NCBI GenBank assembly: GCA_964568975.1
Contig: CAZMSO010000005.1
Span: 1 to 64,000 of the forward strand
Source of the DNA: CAZADA01 sp964568975
GTDB lineage: Bacteria > Pseudomonadota > Alphaproteobacteria > Caulobacterales > Maricaulaceae
Reading direction: 5' to 3'
Length of the DNA: 64,000 nt
Positions within the stretch are counted from its first letter, which is position 1. Every line of letters starts with the position of its first letter. This document shows, piece after piece, positions 53,209 to 62,102 of the stretch. Under the pieces are notes generated by a model. It was not told the DNA's origin. It ran no database searches and worked only from the letters and a program-made list of their open reading frames with translations. A program made the position numbers and the translations under genes.

Positions 53209-54843
53209 TCATCGCGCCGCCGCGCTCTCGCGCCCTGCGGCGATGGCGGCGTCGATGAGGGCGGCGGTGGAGGGATCGCGGTTTGTCGCGGCGCCGCCTC
53301 CCTCGAGCTCGGCGAGCACGGAGCTTGCGAGCTTTTTGCCAAGCTCCACGCCCCATTGATCAAAAGGATTGATCCCCCACAGCGCGCCCGCAACGAACAC
53401 GCGGTGCTCATAAAGCGCAATCAGCGCGCCCAGTGTCTCCGGCGCGAGGTCGCCCAGCAGGATGGTTGTGGAGCCACGTCCGCCCGGACACACCCGATGG
53501 GGCGCAAGCGCGCGCGCCTCCGCATCGCTCAGCCCCGCCGCCAAGCCTTCCGCCGTCGCTGCGTCGAGGTCGCGGCCATGCAAGAACGCTTCGCCCTGCG
53601 CGATCATGTGCGACAGGAGAATCCGCTGGTGCTCAGGCTGGGCTTCGCCATCGTCCAACACGCCCACGAACTCCACCGGCACGGCGTCGCGACCCTGATG
53701 GAGCTGCTGGAAGAAGGCGTGCTGGGCGTTGGTTCCCTCCGCACCCCACGTAATCGGCGCGGTCGGGCCGGCGGGCGCGCCGTCGAGCGTGACGCCCTTG
53801 CCGTTGGATTCCATCTCAAGCTGCTGGAGGTAAGCAGGCAAAAGCCTAAGCCGCCGCGCATAAGGGATCACAGCGCGGGTCGGCAGGCCGAGCGCGTTGC
53901 GGTTCCACACATCGAGCGCGCCGAGGAGGCAGGCGGCGTTCGCCTCCAGCGGCTCCTCCGCGAAGGCCGTGTCCTGGGCGGCTGCGCCCGCGCGCAAGGC
54001 GTCGAAGACACCGGCCTCAAGCCCCGCATCGACAGCGAGGCTCACCGCCGACCAGAGCGAATAGCGCCCGCCCACGCCCTCATCGAACGGAAAGATGGCG
54101 TCCGCAGCCACGCCGAAATCCGCCGCCCGGTCGGGCCGCGCAGTGACGACGGCCATGTGCTGGGCGGCGGCCTCAGCGCCAAGCGCCTGGACCAGCCAGG
54201 CGCGCGCGGTCTCGGCGTTGCGGAAAGTCTCCTGGGTGGTGAAGGATTTCGAGACGGTCACGACCAGAGTCGTCTCAGGATCGAGGCCTTCCAGAGCGTC
54301 ATTGATCTCCGCGCCGTCGACATTGGCGGCGAAGCGCACGTCCATGCCCGGCTCGCGGCGGCGCTTGAGCGCCTCCCAAATCAGGCGCGGCCCAAGGTCC
54401 GAGCCGCCAATCCCCACACTCACCACTGAGCGGATCGGGCGTCCTGACGCGCCCGTGCGGCGACCCTCGCGCAGGGCGGTGGTGAAGGCGCGCACGACCA
54501 CGCGCTGTTCATTCGCGCGCGCGATCGCCTCAGCGCTCAGGCCGCCGCCGCGGGCGGCGGGGTGGAGCGCCGGGCGGCGCTCTGTGGGATTCACCTCGCC
54601 GCCCGAGAGGAGGCGCCGGCGGCGGTCGTCCACGCCCCGGGCGCGTGCGAGCGCCCGCAGCGCCTCAAGGCCAGCGGCGTCCACGCGGTGCTTTGCGGCG
54701 TCGATGGTGAGGCCGAGGCCTTGGCGGCGCAGGCGCGCCAGGCGCTCGGGCTCTTCGCGCACCAGGGCGAGCAGGTCCGCGTCTTTCACCCGTGCAGCCG
54801 CCGCCGCGACGGCCGCCCATTCCGGCGTGGTCTCTAATGCCAT
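53209..54843 (-). CDS. pgi: Glucose-6-phosphate isomerase
   Basis: This 544-residue enzyme interconverts glucose-6-phosphate and fructose-6-phosphate. Typical blocks are VSVGIGGSDLGPRLIWEAL, TTLVVTVSKSFTTQETFRNA, VGGRYSLWSAVSLAVDAGLE, LQQLEMESNGKGVTLDG (catalytic Glu), GTNAQHAFFQQLHQG and the signature GINPFDQWGVELGKKLASSV (catalytic Lys). Length and order are standard. ATG 54843 starts the gene. The following 401 bp (54844-55244) hold no gene. Confidence 0.97.
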   Translation of the reverse strand: MALETTPEWAAVAAAAARVKDADLLALVREEPERLARLRRQGLGLTIDAAKHRVDAAGLEALRALARARGVDDRRRRLLSGGEVNPTERRPALHPAARGGGLSAEAIARANEQRVVVRAFTTALREGRRTGASGRPIRSVVSVGIGGSDLGPRLIWEALKRRREPGMDVRFAANVDGAEINDALEGLDPETTLVVTVSKSFTTQETFRNAETARAWLVQALGAEAAAQHMAVVTARPDRAADFGVAADAIFPFDEGVGGRYSLWSAVSLAVDAGLEAGVFDALRAGAAAQDTAFAEEPLEANAACLLGALDVWNRNALGLPTRAVIPYARRLRLLPAYLQQLEMESNGKGVTLDGAPAGPTAPITWGAEGTNAQHAFFQQLHQGRDAVPVEFVGVLDDGEAQPEHQRILLSHMIAQGEAFLHGRDLDAATAEGLAAGLSDAEARALAPHRVCPGGRGSTTILLGDLAPETLGALIALYEHRVFVAGALWGINPFDQWGVELGKKLASSVLAELEGGGAATNRDPSTAALIDAAIAAGRESAAAR

Positions 54844-55244
54844 GATGCGCCCCCGCTCTGGTCAGCCGGCGCGAGCGCGCGGCGGCCTTCATCTCGCTGG
54901 GCGATAGCCGCGCTCGGCGCAGCGATCAAGGCGCGAACCGCTGAGGCCGCCGGGATCACGGCGTTCTGGGGCGCGGGGCGGCGTCCACGCCCATCCCCGC
55001 GCTGCGCTCTCTCGATGAGGGAGAGGGTGCGCGTGCATCCCCCCCTCCTCGAGGGTCGCCGCGGGCTCGCCCCGAGAAGCCCCGTTCGCGTTAGCCGTCA
55101 TGTCCGAGCGTGACTTGAGCGTCCAAGGCCGATGTCCGTGGGATCCGCGGCTCTTGCTATGCTCACGCGAGGATGACGGCGATGGATGGGCCCATCAGCT
55201 GTGTGGACTCGCGGCGCAGGCGGACCTGAGCGCCGCTGTCCGCG
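54844..55244. other. 401-bp intergenic region with dispersed-repeat-like sequence
   Basis: No gene is convincing here. The stretch holds CTCTCTCGATGAGGGAGAG (55010-55028), an imperfect hairpin. GTGGGATCCGCGGCTCTTGC followed by TATGCTCACGCGAGGATGAC (55138-55177) resembles the GGATCC...GGATGACG type of intergenic repeat common in alphaproteobacterial genomes. Small open frames in it have shadow-type composition. Confidence 0.4.
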
Positions 55245-55895
55245 TCAGCTCGCGTACTTCACCGTGCAGCCATAAGCGACGGTGCTCGCGACCGCGGGGG
55301 GTTCCCCGGCTTCCACCGCCGCGAGCGCCGCGCGCACGTAATTGGTGCGCTCTTGCGGTGTTTGCTTCCGCGCTTCAGGGCTTTCCTGGCGGTTGTCGAT
55401 GGCGCCCTGATAAACGAGCGCGCCCTCGTGAATCACGAACATGTGCGGCGTGGTCGCCGCTGCATAGAGCCGGCCCACCTCGCCCTCAGGATCCAGCAGA
55501 ACCGCCGTCGGCGACGCGCCGCGGTCGTCGGTCAAGGCGTTGGCTTTCGCGCCGTCGACATAGCCTTGCTTGCCCGGCGCGGAGGACACCACCGTCAGCC
55601 ACGTCACGCCATCGGCGGTGGCTTCGGCCTGCAGCTCTTGCATGTTGTTGGAATCATAATGGGCTTTGACATAGGGGCAGCCGTGATTGGTCCACTCCAG
55701 CACCACCGTGCCGTCAGCGTAATCCGACAGCGTGTGCTCCACGCCGTCGGAGTCCACCGCGGTGAAATCCGGCGCGCGCGCGCCCACGGCCAAATCGTCA
55801 GCCTTCGCGGCGGCGCCGGAGGCCAAGGCCGCAACAGTCAGAAACGCCGCAGCTCCAGCGCCGGCGGCCAATCGCACTTGGCGGTCATGCATCAT
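55245..55895 (-). CDS. Periplasmic thioredoxin-fold (redoxin) protein
   Basis: This 216-residue protein has a signal peptide (GAGAAAFLTVAALASGAAAK). A redoxin/AhpC-TSA-type domain follows: LAVGARAPDFTAVDSDGVEH, TVVLEWTNHGCPYVKAHYDS with a single Cys, and TPHMFVIHEGALVYQGAID. It belongs to the thioredoxin-like proteins with a G-C-P-x-V site and lacks the CxxC of thioredoxins. A second Cys lies near the C-terminus (VAYGCTVKYAS). It lies 28 bp downstream of dsbD on the same strand, suggesting joint periplasmic redox function. Confidence 0.87.
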   Translation of the reverse strand: MMHDRQVRLAAGAGAAAFLTVAALASGAAAKADDLAVGARAPDFTAVDSDGVEHTLSDYADGTVVLEWTNHGCPYVKAHYDSNNMQELQAEATADGVTWLTVVSSAPGKQGYVDGAKANALTDDRGASPTAVLLDPEGEVGRLYAAATTPHMFVIHEGALVYQGAIDNRQESPEARKQTPQERTNYVRAALAAVEAGEPPAVASTVAYGCTVKYAS

Positions 55896-55923
55896 GGGTC
55901 CATCCCCTGTCTTTGCGTAATGC

Positions 55924-58107
55924 TTACGCGTCCAACGCGTCTTTCAGCGCGGCGATCACGATCTGCGGCGTCAAAACCTGCGGCAAGGTAATCGCATCGC
56001 GGTCATCCACCAAGAGGAGATAAAGCGGCACCCCCGCGCGGCCATGGGCCGCCAGGGCCTCAGCGATGTCGGGATCGCGATTGGTCCAATCGGCGGTCAA
56101 GAACGCCACGTCATACTGCTCAAAGGCGGCGCGCACCGCGGGCTGGTTGAGGGTCAGGCGCTTATTGGCTTGGCACGTGATGCACCAGGCGGCGGTGAAA
56201 TCCACAAACACCGGCCGGCCCTCCGCGCGCAACGCCGCCACTTTCTGCGGCGACCACGCGTCATGGGCCCCAGCGCCGTCGCCGGCGGCGTCCGCGGCGG
56301 ACGCTGACGCAGAGGCCGGCGCTGTCGCGCTGACGGCGCCGGCGGCGACAATCGCGAGCGCAGCCACGACGAGGCTCGCGACCGCGCCGGCTTGGGCCGC
56401 CCGTGCGCCGAACCCGGCGCGGCCGCCGGTGGCGCCAAACGCCCAAACCGCAAACGCAACCGCCGTCATGGCCACAAGCGCCAAGCCCACGCCATTTGCG
56501 CCGGTTTGTTGGGCGAGCGTCCACACCAGCCAAATCGCGGTGAGGAACATGGGAAACGACAGCGCTTGCTTGAACGTCTCCATCCACGGGCCAGGCTTGG
56601 GCAACGCGCGCAAGAGCTGGGGCGCGACGCTCACCGCCACGAAAGGCGCAGCCAGTCCGAGCCCGATCGCCCAAAACAGCGCCACCGCCACATAAGCCGG
56701 CTGAGTGAGCGCAAAGCCTAAAGGCGCGCCGAGAAACGGTCCAACGCAGGGGGCCGCCACCGCCACCGCCAACACCCCCGTGAAGAACGCCCCAACGCCG
56801 CCGCCACGCGCAGCCAAACCGCCGCCAACGCCCTGCAACGAGGTTCCGACCTCAAAAAACCCAAGGAGATTGAGCCCGATCGCAAACATCAACACCGCAA
56901 GGGCCGTCACAAACGCGGGCGATTGCAGCTGAAAGCCCCAGCCCACAGCCTGGCCTGCGGCCTTGAGCGCTAAAATCGCGCCCGCGAAGACGGTGAAGGT
57001 CGTCAACACGCCGGCTAAAAACGCCACGCCTTGCCGGCGCACCTCGCCGGGATGCTCGTGGGCTTTGTTCACAAACGCCAACGCCTTGATGGAAAGCACC
57101 GGGAACACGCAGGGCATGAGATTGAGGATCAGCCCACCCAGAAAACTCGCCGCAACAAGGCCGATGAGCCCGGCCCATCCCAGTGCGCGGCCGTCGCCAT
57201 CCTGACCAACGCCGCCGGCCGCAACCGCGCCGAGCCCACCGCCGACCGCGCCTGGCGCGGCTGTCACCACGACCGCGCGCCGCGCCCAATCCCCGCCACG
57301 CCGTTCCTCAAACGCCACGACGCCGGAAATGGGCTGCAACCCGTCGCGCAAGGCGGCGCCCGGCGTCAGCGCGAGACTGAAACCGCGCGCGTGATACACC
57401 GCCGGCTGCGGCGCGTTGTAGTCGATGATCTTTGCGTCATACGGGAAGAAGTACGGGTCGCGAACCGCACCCTCCGCAATCGCTGCGCCCAGCGTCTCAT
57501 CGGCGAGGTTGAGCCGGACCACATCGCCGTCGCGCGTCAGCCCCGCGTCAAAGCCGAGATCCGCCGGCGCATCGGCCAACGCTTGGTCCATGCGCGCGGC
57601 CCAGCGCGGATCGCGCGCAGAGGCGCCGGTCTCCGCCACGGGCAGACGCAGAGTTAGAGAGACGTCATCAACGGGAATGCAGATGTCGGCGCATTCCTGC
57701 CAATAGAGATTAGCAGTGACGAGGACATCGCCGCCCGGCGTAAGAGCATCTGACGCCGTAAACGGAACCGCAAGGACGAGTTCGTCCTCATAAATGTAGT
57801 TCGTGACCACACCGGCGAGGTTGTAGACTTCAGGTGCTGGCCAAATGATTTCGCCCGCGCTTAGCCCGTCCGGCAAATCCCAGCGGACTTCCGTGCTTTC
57901 CCCAGCCGTGCCGGCGTTGCGCCAATATGTGTGCCAGTCGGGCGCGATCTCTTTATAAATCGCCACATGGAAGGTGTCGCCCGGGGCAATCGAGGCCGCG
58001 TCGCTGATCAGGCGCACCGTCACATTATCGCTGCGCGCCGTCGCGCTCTCCGCAGCCCATGCGGGCGCGGCGGCGAACAGCATAATCAGCACAAGGAAAA
58101 GGCGCAT
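55924..58107 (-). CDS. dsbD: DsbD/ScsB-type transmembrane thiol-disulfide interchange protein
   Basis: This 727-residue protein carries electrons from cytoplasmic thioredoxin to periplasmic partners. A signal peptide (MRLFLVLIMLFAAAPAWA) precedes an N-terminal periplasmic domain with YWQECADICIPVDD. The membrane domain has NLMPCVFPVLSIKALAFVNK and VAAPCVGPFLGAPLGFAL, the paired Pro-flanked cysteines. The C-terminal thioredoxin-like domain has FTAAWCITCQANKRLTLNQ. The N-terminal domain is larger than in E. coli DsbD and looks like ScsB. The redoxin gene that follows is a likely client. Confidence 0.93.
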   Translation of the reverse strand: MRLFLVLIMLFAAAPAWAAESATARSDNVTVRLISDAASIAPGDTFHVAIYKEIAPDWHTYWRNAGTAGESTEVRWDLPDGLSAGEIIWPAPEVYNLAGVVTNYIYEDELVLAVPFTASDALTPGGDVLVTANLYWQECADICIPVDDVSLTLRLPVAETGASARDPRWAARMDQALADAPADLGFDAGLTRDGDVVRLNLADETLGAAIAEGAVRDPYFFPYDAKIIDYNAPQPAVYHARGFSLALTPGAALRDGLQPISGVVAFEERRGGDWARRAVVVTAAPGAVGGGLGAVAAGGVGQDGDGRALGWAGLIGLVAASFLGGLILNLMPCVFPVLSIKALAFVNKAHEHPGEVRRQGVAFLAGVLTTFTVFAGAILALKAAGQAVGWGFQLQSPAFVTALAVLMFAIGLNLLGFFEVGTSLQGVGGGLAARGGGVGAFFTGVLAVAVAAPCVGPFLGAPLGFALTQPAYVAVALFWAIGLGLAAPFVAVSVAPQLLRALPKPGPWMETFKQALSFPMFLTAIWLVWTLAQQTGANGVGLALVAMTAVAFAVWAFGATGGRAGFGARAAQAGAVASLVVAALAIVAAGAVSATAPASASASAADAAGDGAGAHDAWSPQKVAALRAEGRPVFVDFTAAWCITCQANKRLTLNQPAVRAAFEQYDVAFLTADWTNRDPDIAEALAAHGRAGVPLYLLLVDDRDAITLPQVLTPQIVIAALKDALDA

Positions 58108-58252
58108 GGGTCAGTCTCCGGGCACTCGGCGATAGACCCGCATATAAATCGAAACGCGCGCAAAAGCAGGCGCTTCGCGGAGGACTCGCGGCCTTGTGAC
58201 CCGTGCGCGATCCGGCCCCACGCACTGTGCGCCCGGGACCCCGCGACGCGCG

Positions 58253-59047
58253 TTACACCGCCGCGGGTTGTGGCTGTTGTTGGCGCATGGCCCGGTCAAT
58301 CACGCGCTTCCAATTCAACAGCGACACATTGTGGATGTAAATTGCATTGAGCGCCGCGGAATCCCGCAAGGACACCAACGCCTCGGGCGAAAGCTTATTC
58401 AGTTTCTCCATCGAGACCGCATAATAATCTGCAACTTTCATCGGCTGCCCCAGAGAACCGTCTGGCGTGCGCGGTTGGAAATTGACGGTTTTTTCATCAA
58501 ACAACTGATGTTCTTCCAAAACACTCACCAGGCGTTCGGTGGTCACCCGCTGCTTTTCGTAATTGGTCAGAAATTCAATCGCTTCTTTCGTGAAGTCCGT
58601 CGGCTTGCCGTCTTCGAAGAACGGCATATCCGGCGTGTCCGTCACCAGATCCGAGCCGGCGTCGACGCACACGACATAACCGCTTTGTTCGCCCATTTCG
58701 GGATTTTGTTGCGCGAACACGAAGGGGTAGCGGCGAATGAACGCCGGCAAATACATATCGGGATCTAAGACGCCGTCCTCGTTGATGAACAAATTCGCGC
58801 CCGCGCGCAGGCCCATCACCACCAGCGGCGACTTTTTCTCACCCGCGAAAATGATCGGATAACTGAGCGCCGCCGCCGCGAACTCGCCCACGGTGACCGG
58901 CACCACATGGGCCTCGCGGGCGAAGGCGAGCGGCGCTGTGCTGCGCTTCACGCCAAGACGCCCATGCCGCTCATGGCTCAAGGGTTCGGGCTGCTTGAAG
59001 AACAACACCGTTCCGGTGATCTGCGCCTGTTCGCCTGGGTTCGCCAT
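58253..59047 (-). CDS. SapC family protein
   Basis: This 264-residue protein contains VVPVTVGEFAAAALSYPIIF, DPDMYLPAFIRRYPFVFAQQ, GYVVCVDAGSDLVTD and AADYYAVS-type helix (MKVADYYAVSMEKLNKLS), matching the SapC family. The name comes from a Campylobacter surface-layer-associated gene. In alphaproteobacteria SapC genes often accompany TonB receptors and tryptophan-halogenase-like genes, but none is adjacent here. ATG 59047 follows GGAGG 6 bases upstream. Upstream sequence runs into a gap. Confidence 0.9.
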   Translation of the reverse strand: MANPGEQAQITGTVLFFKQPEPLSHERHGRLGVKRSTAPLAFAREAHVVPVTVGEFAAAALSYPIIFAGEKKSPLVVMGLRAGANLFINEDGVLDPDMYLPAFIRRYPFVFAQQNPEMGEQSGYVVCVDAGSDLVTDTPDMPFFEDGKPTDFTKEAIEFLTNYEKQRVTTERLVSVLEEHQLFDEKTVNFQPRTPDGSLGQPMKVADYYAVSMEKLNKLSPEALVSLRDSAALNAIYIHNVSLLNWKRVIDRAMRQQQPQPAAV

Positions 59048-59141
59048 TCGTCGCCTCCGCCGCCCGGGAAAGGCCGCAGCAATAGCCGACTGTCCACCAG
59101 GCGCCAATGCGCCCCGTTCAGTCGCCCAACCGCGCCGCGCC

Positions 59142-59241
59142 NNNNNNNNNNNNNNNNNNNNNNNNNNNNNNNNNNNNNNNNNNNNNNNNNNNNNNNNNNN
59201 NNNNNNNNNNNNNNNNNNNNNNNNNNNNNNNNNNNNNNNNN
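59142..59241. other. Assembly gap of 100 N
   Basis: A run of exactly 100 N lies in the divergent region between the sapC and zur-like genes, so both promoters may be partly hidden. Open frames that appear to cross it are artefacts. Confidence 0.95.
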
Positions 59242-59290
59242 CGGCCCTCGGGCGCGCGTCCCGCGCGCATTTGGTGTATAGCCCCCGTCC

Positions 59291-59755
59291 ATGACGTCGA
59301 CGAATCGCGCGCGCGTGCTTGAGCACGCCCAAGCCCTGTGCGCTGTGCGCGGCGCACGGCTTACTGCGCTGCGCCGGCGCGCGCTGGAGGCGGTGGCGGA
59401 CGCGCCTGCTCCGGTGAAAGCGTATGATCTCTTGCCGATTCTGGGCACGCCGGAGCAGCCGGCCAAGCCGGCGACGGCCTATCGCGCGCTGCAATTCCTC
59501 CAAGATCTCGGCCTTGTGCACCGCGTGGCCGGGCTCAACGCCTATGTGGCCTGCGCCCATGGCGGCGGCGTTCATGTCACGGAGCTTTTTGTCTGCGACG
59601 ACTGCGGCGCCACCATGGAGCAACACCGCCCAAGCCTGGCGGCGACCGCGCCTCAGGGTTTCGTCGTGCGCCATTCAGTCTTAGAGCACTATGGCCAATG
59701 CCGCGCCTGCGCGGCCGGCGCATCGTCCCACCGACGCGGATCCGCCAAAGCTTAA
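59291..59755 (+). CDS. zur: Fur-family regulator, probably Zur
   Basis: This 154-residue protein has a winged helix (ALCAVRGARLTALRRRALEA, KPATAYRALQFLQDLGLVHR) and a metal/dimer domain. Cysteine pairs Cys102/Cys105 (FVCDDCG) and Cys137/Cys140 (GQCRAC) form the structural zinc site. The sequence YVACAHGGGVHVTELFVCDD is Zur-like and lacks the H-H-D-H of iron Fur. It probably represses zinc-uptake genes. It lies 11 bp upstream of the thioesterase gene on the same strand. Confidence 0.85.
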   Translation: MTSTNRARVLEHAQALCAVRGARLTALRRRALEAVADAPAPVKAYDLLPILGTPEQPAKPATAYRALQFLQDLGLVHRVAGLNAYVACAHGGGVHVTELFVCDDCGATMEQHRPSLAATAPQGFVVRHSVLEHYGQCRACAAGASSHRRGSAKA

Positions 59756-59766
59756 GGACACCCGTC

Positions 59767-60693
59767 ATGAGCCAGCCGACGACCGCCGACGCCTGGCCCG
59801 TGCTGTGGCGCGGCGCGGCGAATGCGTGGGAATGCGATGAGCTTGGTCATTTGAACGTGCGCTTTTACGCCGCCAAAGCGTTGGAGGCGTTCGCCGTCCT
59901 GGTGGAGGAGCTTGGCGTTCCCAACGGCGAGCGGGTCGACCCCATCTCCGCCGCGCGCCCGACCCGGGTGCATATTCGGTTTTTGCGCGAAGTTCGCCCC
60001 GGGCGGCGTCTGACCATCGCCGGCGGCGTCGCGCATTGGGACGAAGCCGGGTTGGAGGCGGCGCTGGAACTGCGCGACGCCGTCGACGCCACACCCTGCG
60101 CGGGGGTGTGCATCGCGGCTGAACACGCCGACCCCATCACGGGACGCGCCTTCCCGTGGCCCACGCGGTTCGCGGAGCGGGCGAGCGCCTTCGCCGTGAC
60201 GCCGCCGCCCCATATCGCGCCCAAGGGCTTAGCCCCCGGCCCAGACGGCCCGCCAGTGACGGTCGCGGCCGCGAACGCCGCCGGGCTGGCGGTGATCGGC
60301 CAAGGCGTGTTCCACGGCGAGGAGGTCGCAGTTGACGGCCGGCTGCGCCCGCACGCCTTTATCGGGCGGGCGTCCGACGCCAGCGGGTTTTTGTTTCAGC
60401 CCGCGCTCGCGGCCGCGCCTGATCTCGACATTGTCGTGTTGGAGATGCGGCTCGACATTCTGCGCCGGCCCGCTTCCGGCGACCGGTTCCTCATTCGCGG
60501 CGGCGTCATTGAGGTCGCGGAAAAAACTGTTCAGTCGCGCCAATGGTTCTTTGAGCCGGCGAGCGGCGCGCCCTGGGCGGCGCTGTCGGTCATGGGCGTG
60601 TTCTTTGATGTGAAGGCCCGCGCCGCGGCGCGCCCGCCCAAATCCGTCATCGCGGCGTTGCGCGCGCGCACCGCCCTCGCCGCTGCAGGATAA
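59767..60693 (+). CDS. Acyl-CoA thioesterase-like hotdog protein
   Basis: This 308-residue protein looks like two hotdog domains. The first has AWECDELGHLNVRFYAAKAL, resembling the 4HBT D-x-x-GH-N motif; the second contains GRLRPHAFIGRASDASGFLF and LDILRRPASGDRFLIRGGVI. It should hydrolyse acyl thioesters; chain specificity is unknown. ATG 59767 has AAGGA about 9 bases upstream. It follows the Zur-like gene directly. Confidence 0.82.
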   Translation: MSQPTTADAWPVLWRGAANAWECDELGHLNVRFYAAKALEAFAVLVEELGVPNGERVDPISAARPTRVHIRFLREVRPGRRLTIAGGVAHWDEAGLEAALELRDAVDATPCAGVCIAAEHADPITGRAFPWPTRFAERASAFAVTPPPHIAPKGLAPGPDGPPVTVAAANAAGLAVIGQGVFHGEEVAVDGRLRPHAFIGRASDASGFLFQPALAAAPDLDIVVLEMRLDILRRPASGDRFLIRGGVIEVAEKTVQSRQWFFEPASGAPWAALSVMGVFFDVKARAAARPPKSVIAALRARTALAAAG

Positions 60694-60759
60694 CGCGGTC
60701 TAGGAAAGCAGGCCAAGAACGCAGCCAACGGCCAAACGGCGTCCGGGCCGGCCGCGCTG

Positions 60760-61200
60760 TCACGCGGGCTTACCGCTCGCGGCGGGTCCGCCGGCGTCGA
60801 CATGCGTCTGGCTGCGCCCCTCGGCCAGCCGGTAAGTCGCGTGGAGCACGGCGGCCGCGCGCTCCAGCCCCTCGGGGGCATCGACCATCGCCTCCGCCCG
60901 CGCGACGAGCGCGCTTAAGCCGCGGGCCTGGCCGAACGGCGCAAGCGCCAACAACCAATCCAGCGTGGGCGGCGACGGCGCGCCGATGGCGGCGACCGCT
61001 TCCTCGATCCAGGCCGATTCAAACAAGGGGTCGCGCAGCACCACGGTCCGGCCAGCCCACGCCCTCACAGCCTCCTCAAGGCGCGCGGGCCCATGAACGC
61101 CCGCCGCATCCGACCACGCCGCGTGCGCGCCGCTGTCGTCCACTGACGCAGCGACGGCGGCGAACACCCACGCGTCATCACGGTTGCTTGGGTCCGGCAT
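60760..61200 (-). CDS. Small protein of unknown function
   Basis: This 146-residue protein starts MPDPSNRDDAWVFAAVAASV and contains LEEAVRAWAGRTVVLRDPLF, ESAWIEEAVAAIGA and GLERAAAVLHATYRLAEGRS. It is soluble and acidic. I do not recognise the family. ATG 61200 is the most likely start; an open reading continuing upstream crosses the N gap and is an artefact. It converges with the thioesterase gene. Confidence 0.65.
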   Translation of the reverse strand: MPDPSNRDDAWVFAAVAASVDDSGAHAAWSDAAGVHGPARLEEAVRAWAGRTVVLRDPLFESAWIEEAVAAIGAPSPPTLDWLLALAPFGQARGLSALVARAEAMVDAPEGLERAAAVLHATYRLAEGRSQTHVDAGGPAASGKPA

Positions 61201-61291
61201 CGGCTTAGGGTACGGCGCGGCGATCGTTTTCGTCAGCCGCGCGCCTCTGACACGCTCACAGTTCCCGGTGTGTGTGGGGCGTGGGATCCGC

Positions 61292-61456
61292 AAGCGGCCC
61301 TGAGAGCGGCCCTGNNNNNNNNNNNNNNNNNNNNNNNNNNNNNNNNNNNNNNNNNNNNNNNNNNNNNNNNNNNNNNNNNNNNNNNNNNNNNNNNNNNNNN
61401 NNNNNNNNNNNNNNAGCGGCCCTGAGAGCGGCCCTGTGAGCGGTGTTGAGCGGCTG
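61292..61456. repeat. 12-bp tandem repeat interrupted by an assembly gap
   Basis: The unit AGCGGCCCTGAG is repeated on both sides of the 100-N run at 61315-61414. Two copies lie before it (61292-61314), two after it (61415-61436), then degenerate copies (GAGCGGTGTTGAGCGGCTGT). The gap therefore lies within the array and the true copy number is unknown. The array is in the 342-bp intergenic region (61201-61542) upstream of the DM13 gene; nothing else is recognised there. Confidence 0.85.
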
Positions 61457-61542
61457 TGATTGGCGCGCGGCTTGAGTGAGCGCCATGTCTCGATCAGAAC
61501 GCGCGCTGGGCGCGTTACGCTTTGAACTATGGAGAGTTTTGC

Positions 61543-62040
61543 ATGACGCTCGCCCTTGCGCCCCTCAGCGCCATCGCCCGCCTCACGCGCGCCGTTCTGG
61601 CCGCTGGCGTGTTCGCCATCGCCGCCGCGGGCGCAGCCTCCGCCCAGGACGAGGCGGCCGCCCCCAGCGCTGCGGCTGAAGCCGCTGTCGCGGACACTGT
61701 CGTCGCCTCCGGCGCGTTCGACCGCAAACGCAAACGCACCTCCGGCGGTTGGGAAATCGTGCGGCGCGGCGATGCGACGGTCTTGCGGCTTCAAGACGAC
61801 TTCCGCACCGGCCGCGGACCGGACATCAAAATCTTCCTGTCGCCCAAGACATTTGCGGACGCGAACGGCCAAAACGCCACCACGGGCTCGCTGTTTTTGG
61901 GGCAATTGGACTCCAATCGCGGCGCAGCGGAGCTGACGATCCCCACGGACGCGGATCTCACGCAATTCCAAAGCGTCTTAGTGCATTGCGAGGAGTTTTC
62001 GGTGCTTTTCGGCGGCTCGTCCTTGGCTCTGACGAACTGA
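61543..62040 (+). CDS. Exported DM13 domain protein
   Basis: This 165-residue protein has a signal peptide (AVLAAGVFAIAAAGAASAQD) and a DM13 domain: ASGAFDRKRKRTSGGWEIVR, VLRLQDDFRTGRGPDIKIFL, GSLFLGQLDSNRGAAELTIP and SVLVHCEEFSVLFGGSSLAL. The single conserved Cys and the predicted fold suggest a cytochrome-like or electron-transfer module; the bacterial function is unknown. ATG 61543 follows GGAGAG at 7 bases. Confidence 0.85.
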   Translation: MTLALAPLSAIARLTRAVLAAGVFAIAAAGAASAQDEAAAPSAAAEAAVADTVVASGAFDRKRKRTSGGWEIVRRGDATVLRLQDDFRTGRGPDIKIFLSPKTFADANGQNATTGSLFLGQLDSNRGAAELTIPTDADLTQFQSVLVHCEEFSVLFGGSSLALTN

Positions 62041-62102
62041 TCGCCTGACGGCGCGCGCGGGGCCAAGGTGGACGGGCCGAGCTGAGCCGGCCAGGCGGCC
62101 CG

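Noticed and set aside
58978..59674. Open frames that run through the N gap at 59142-59241
   Set aside because: They exist only because N codons are not read as stops; the SapC and Zur-like genes explain both flanks.
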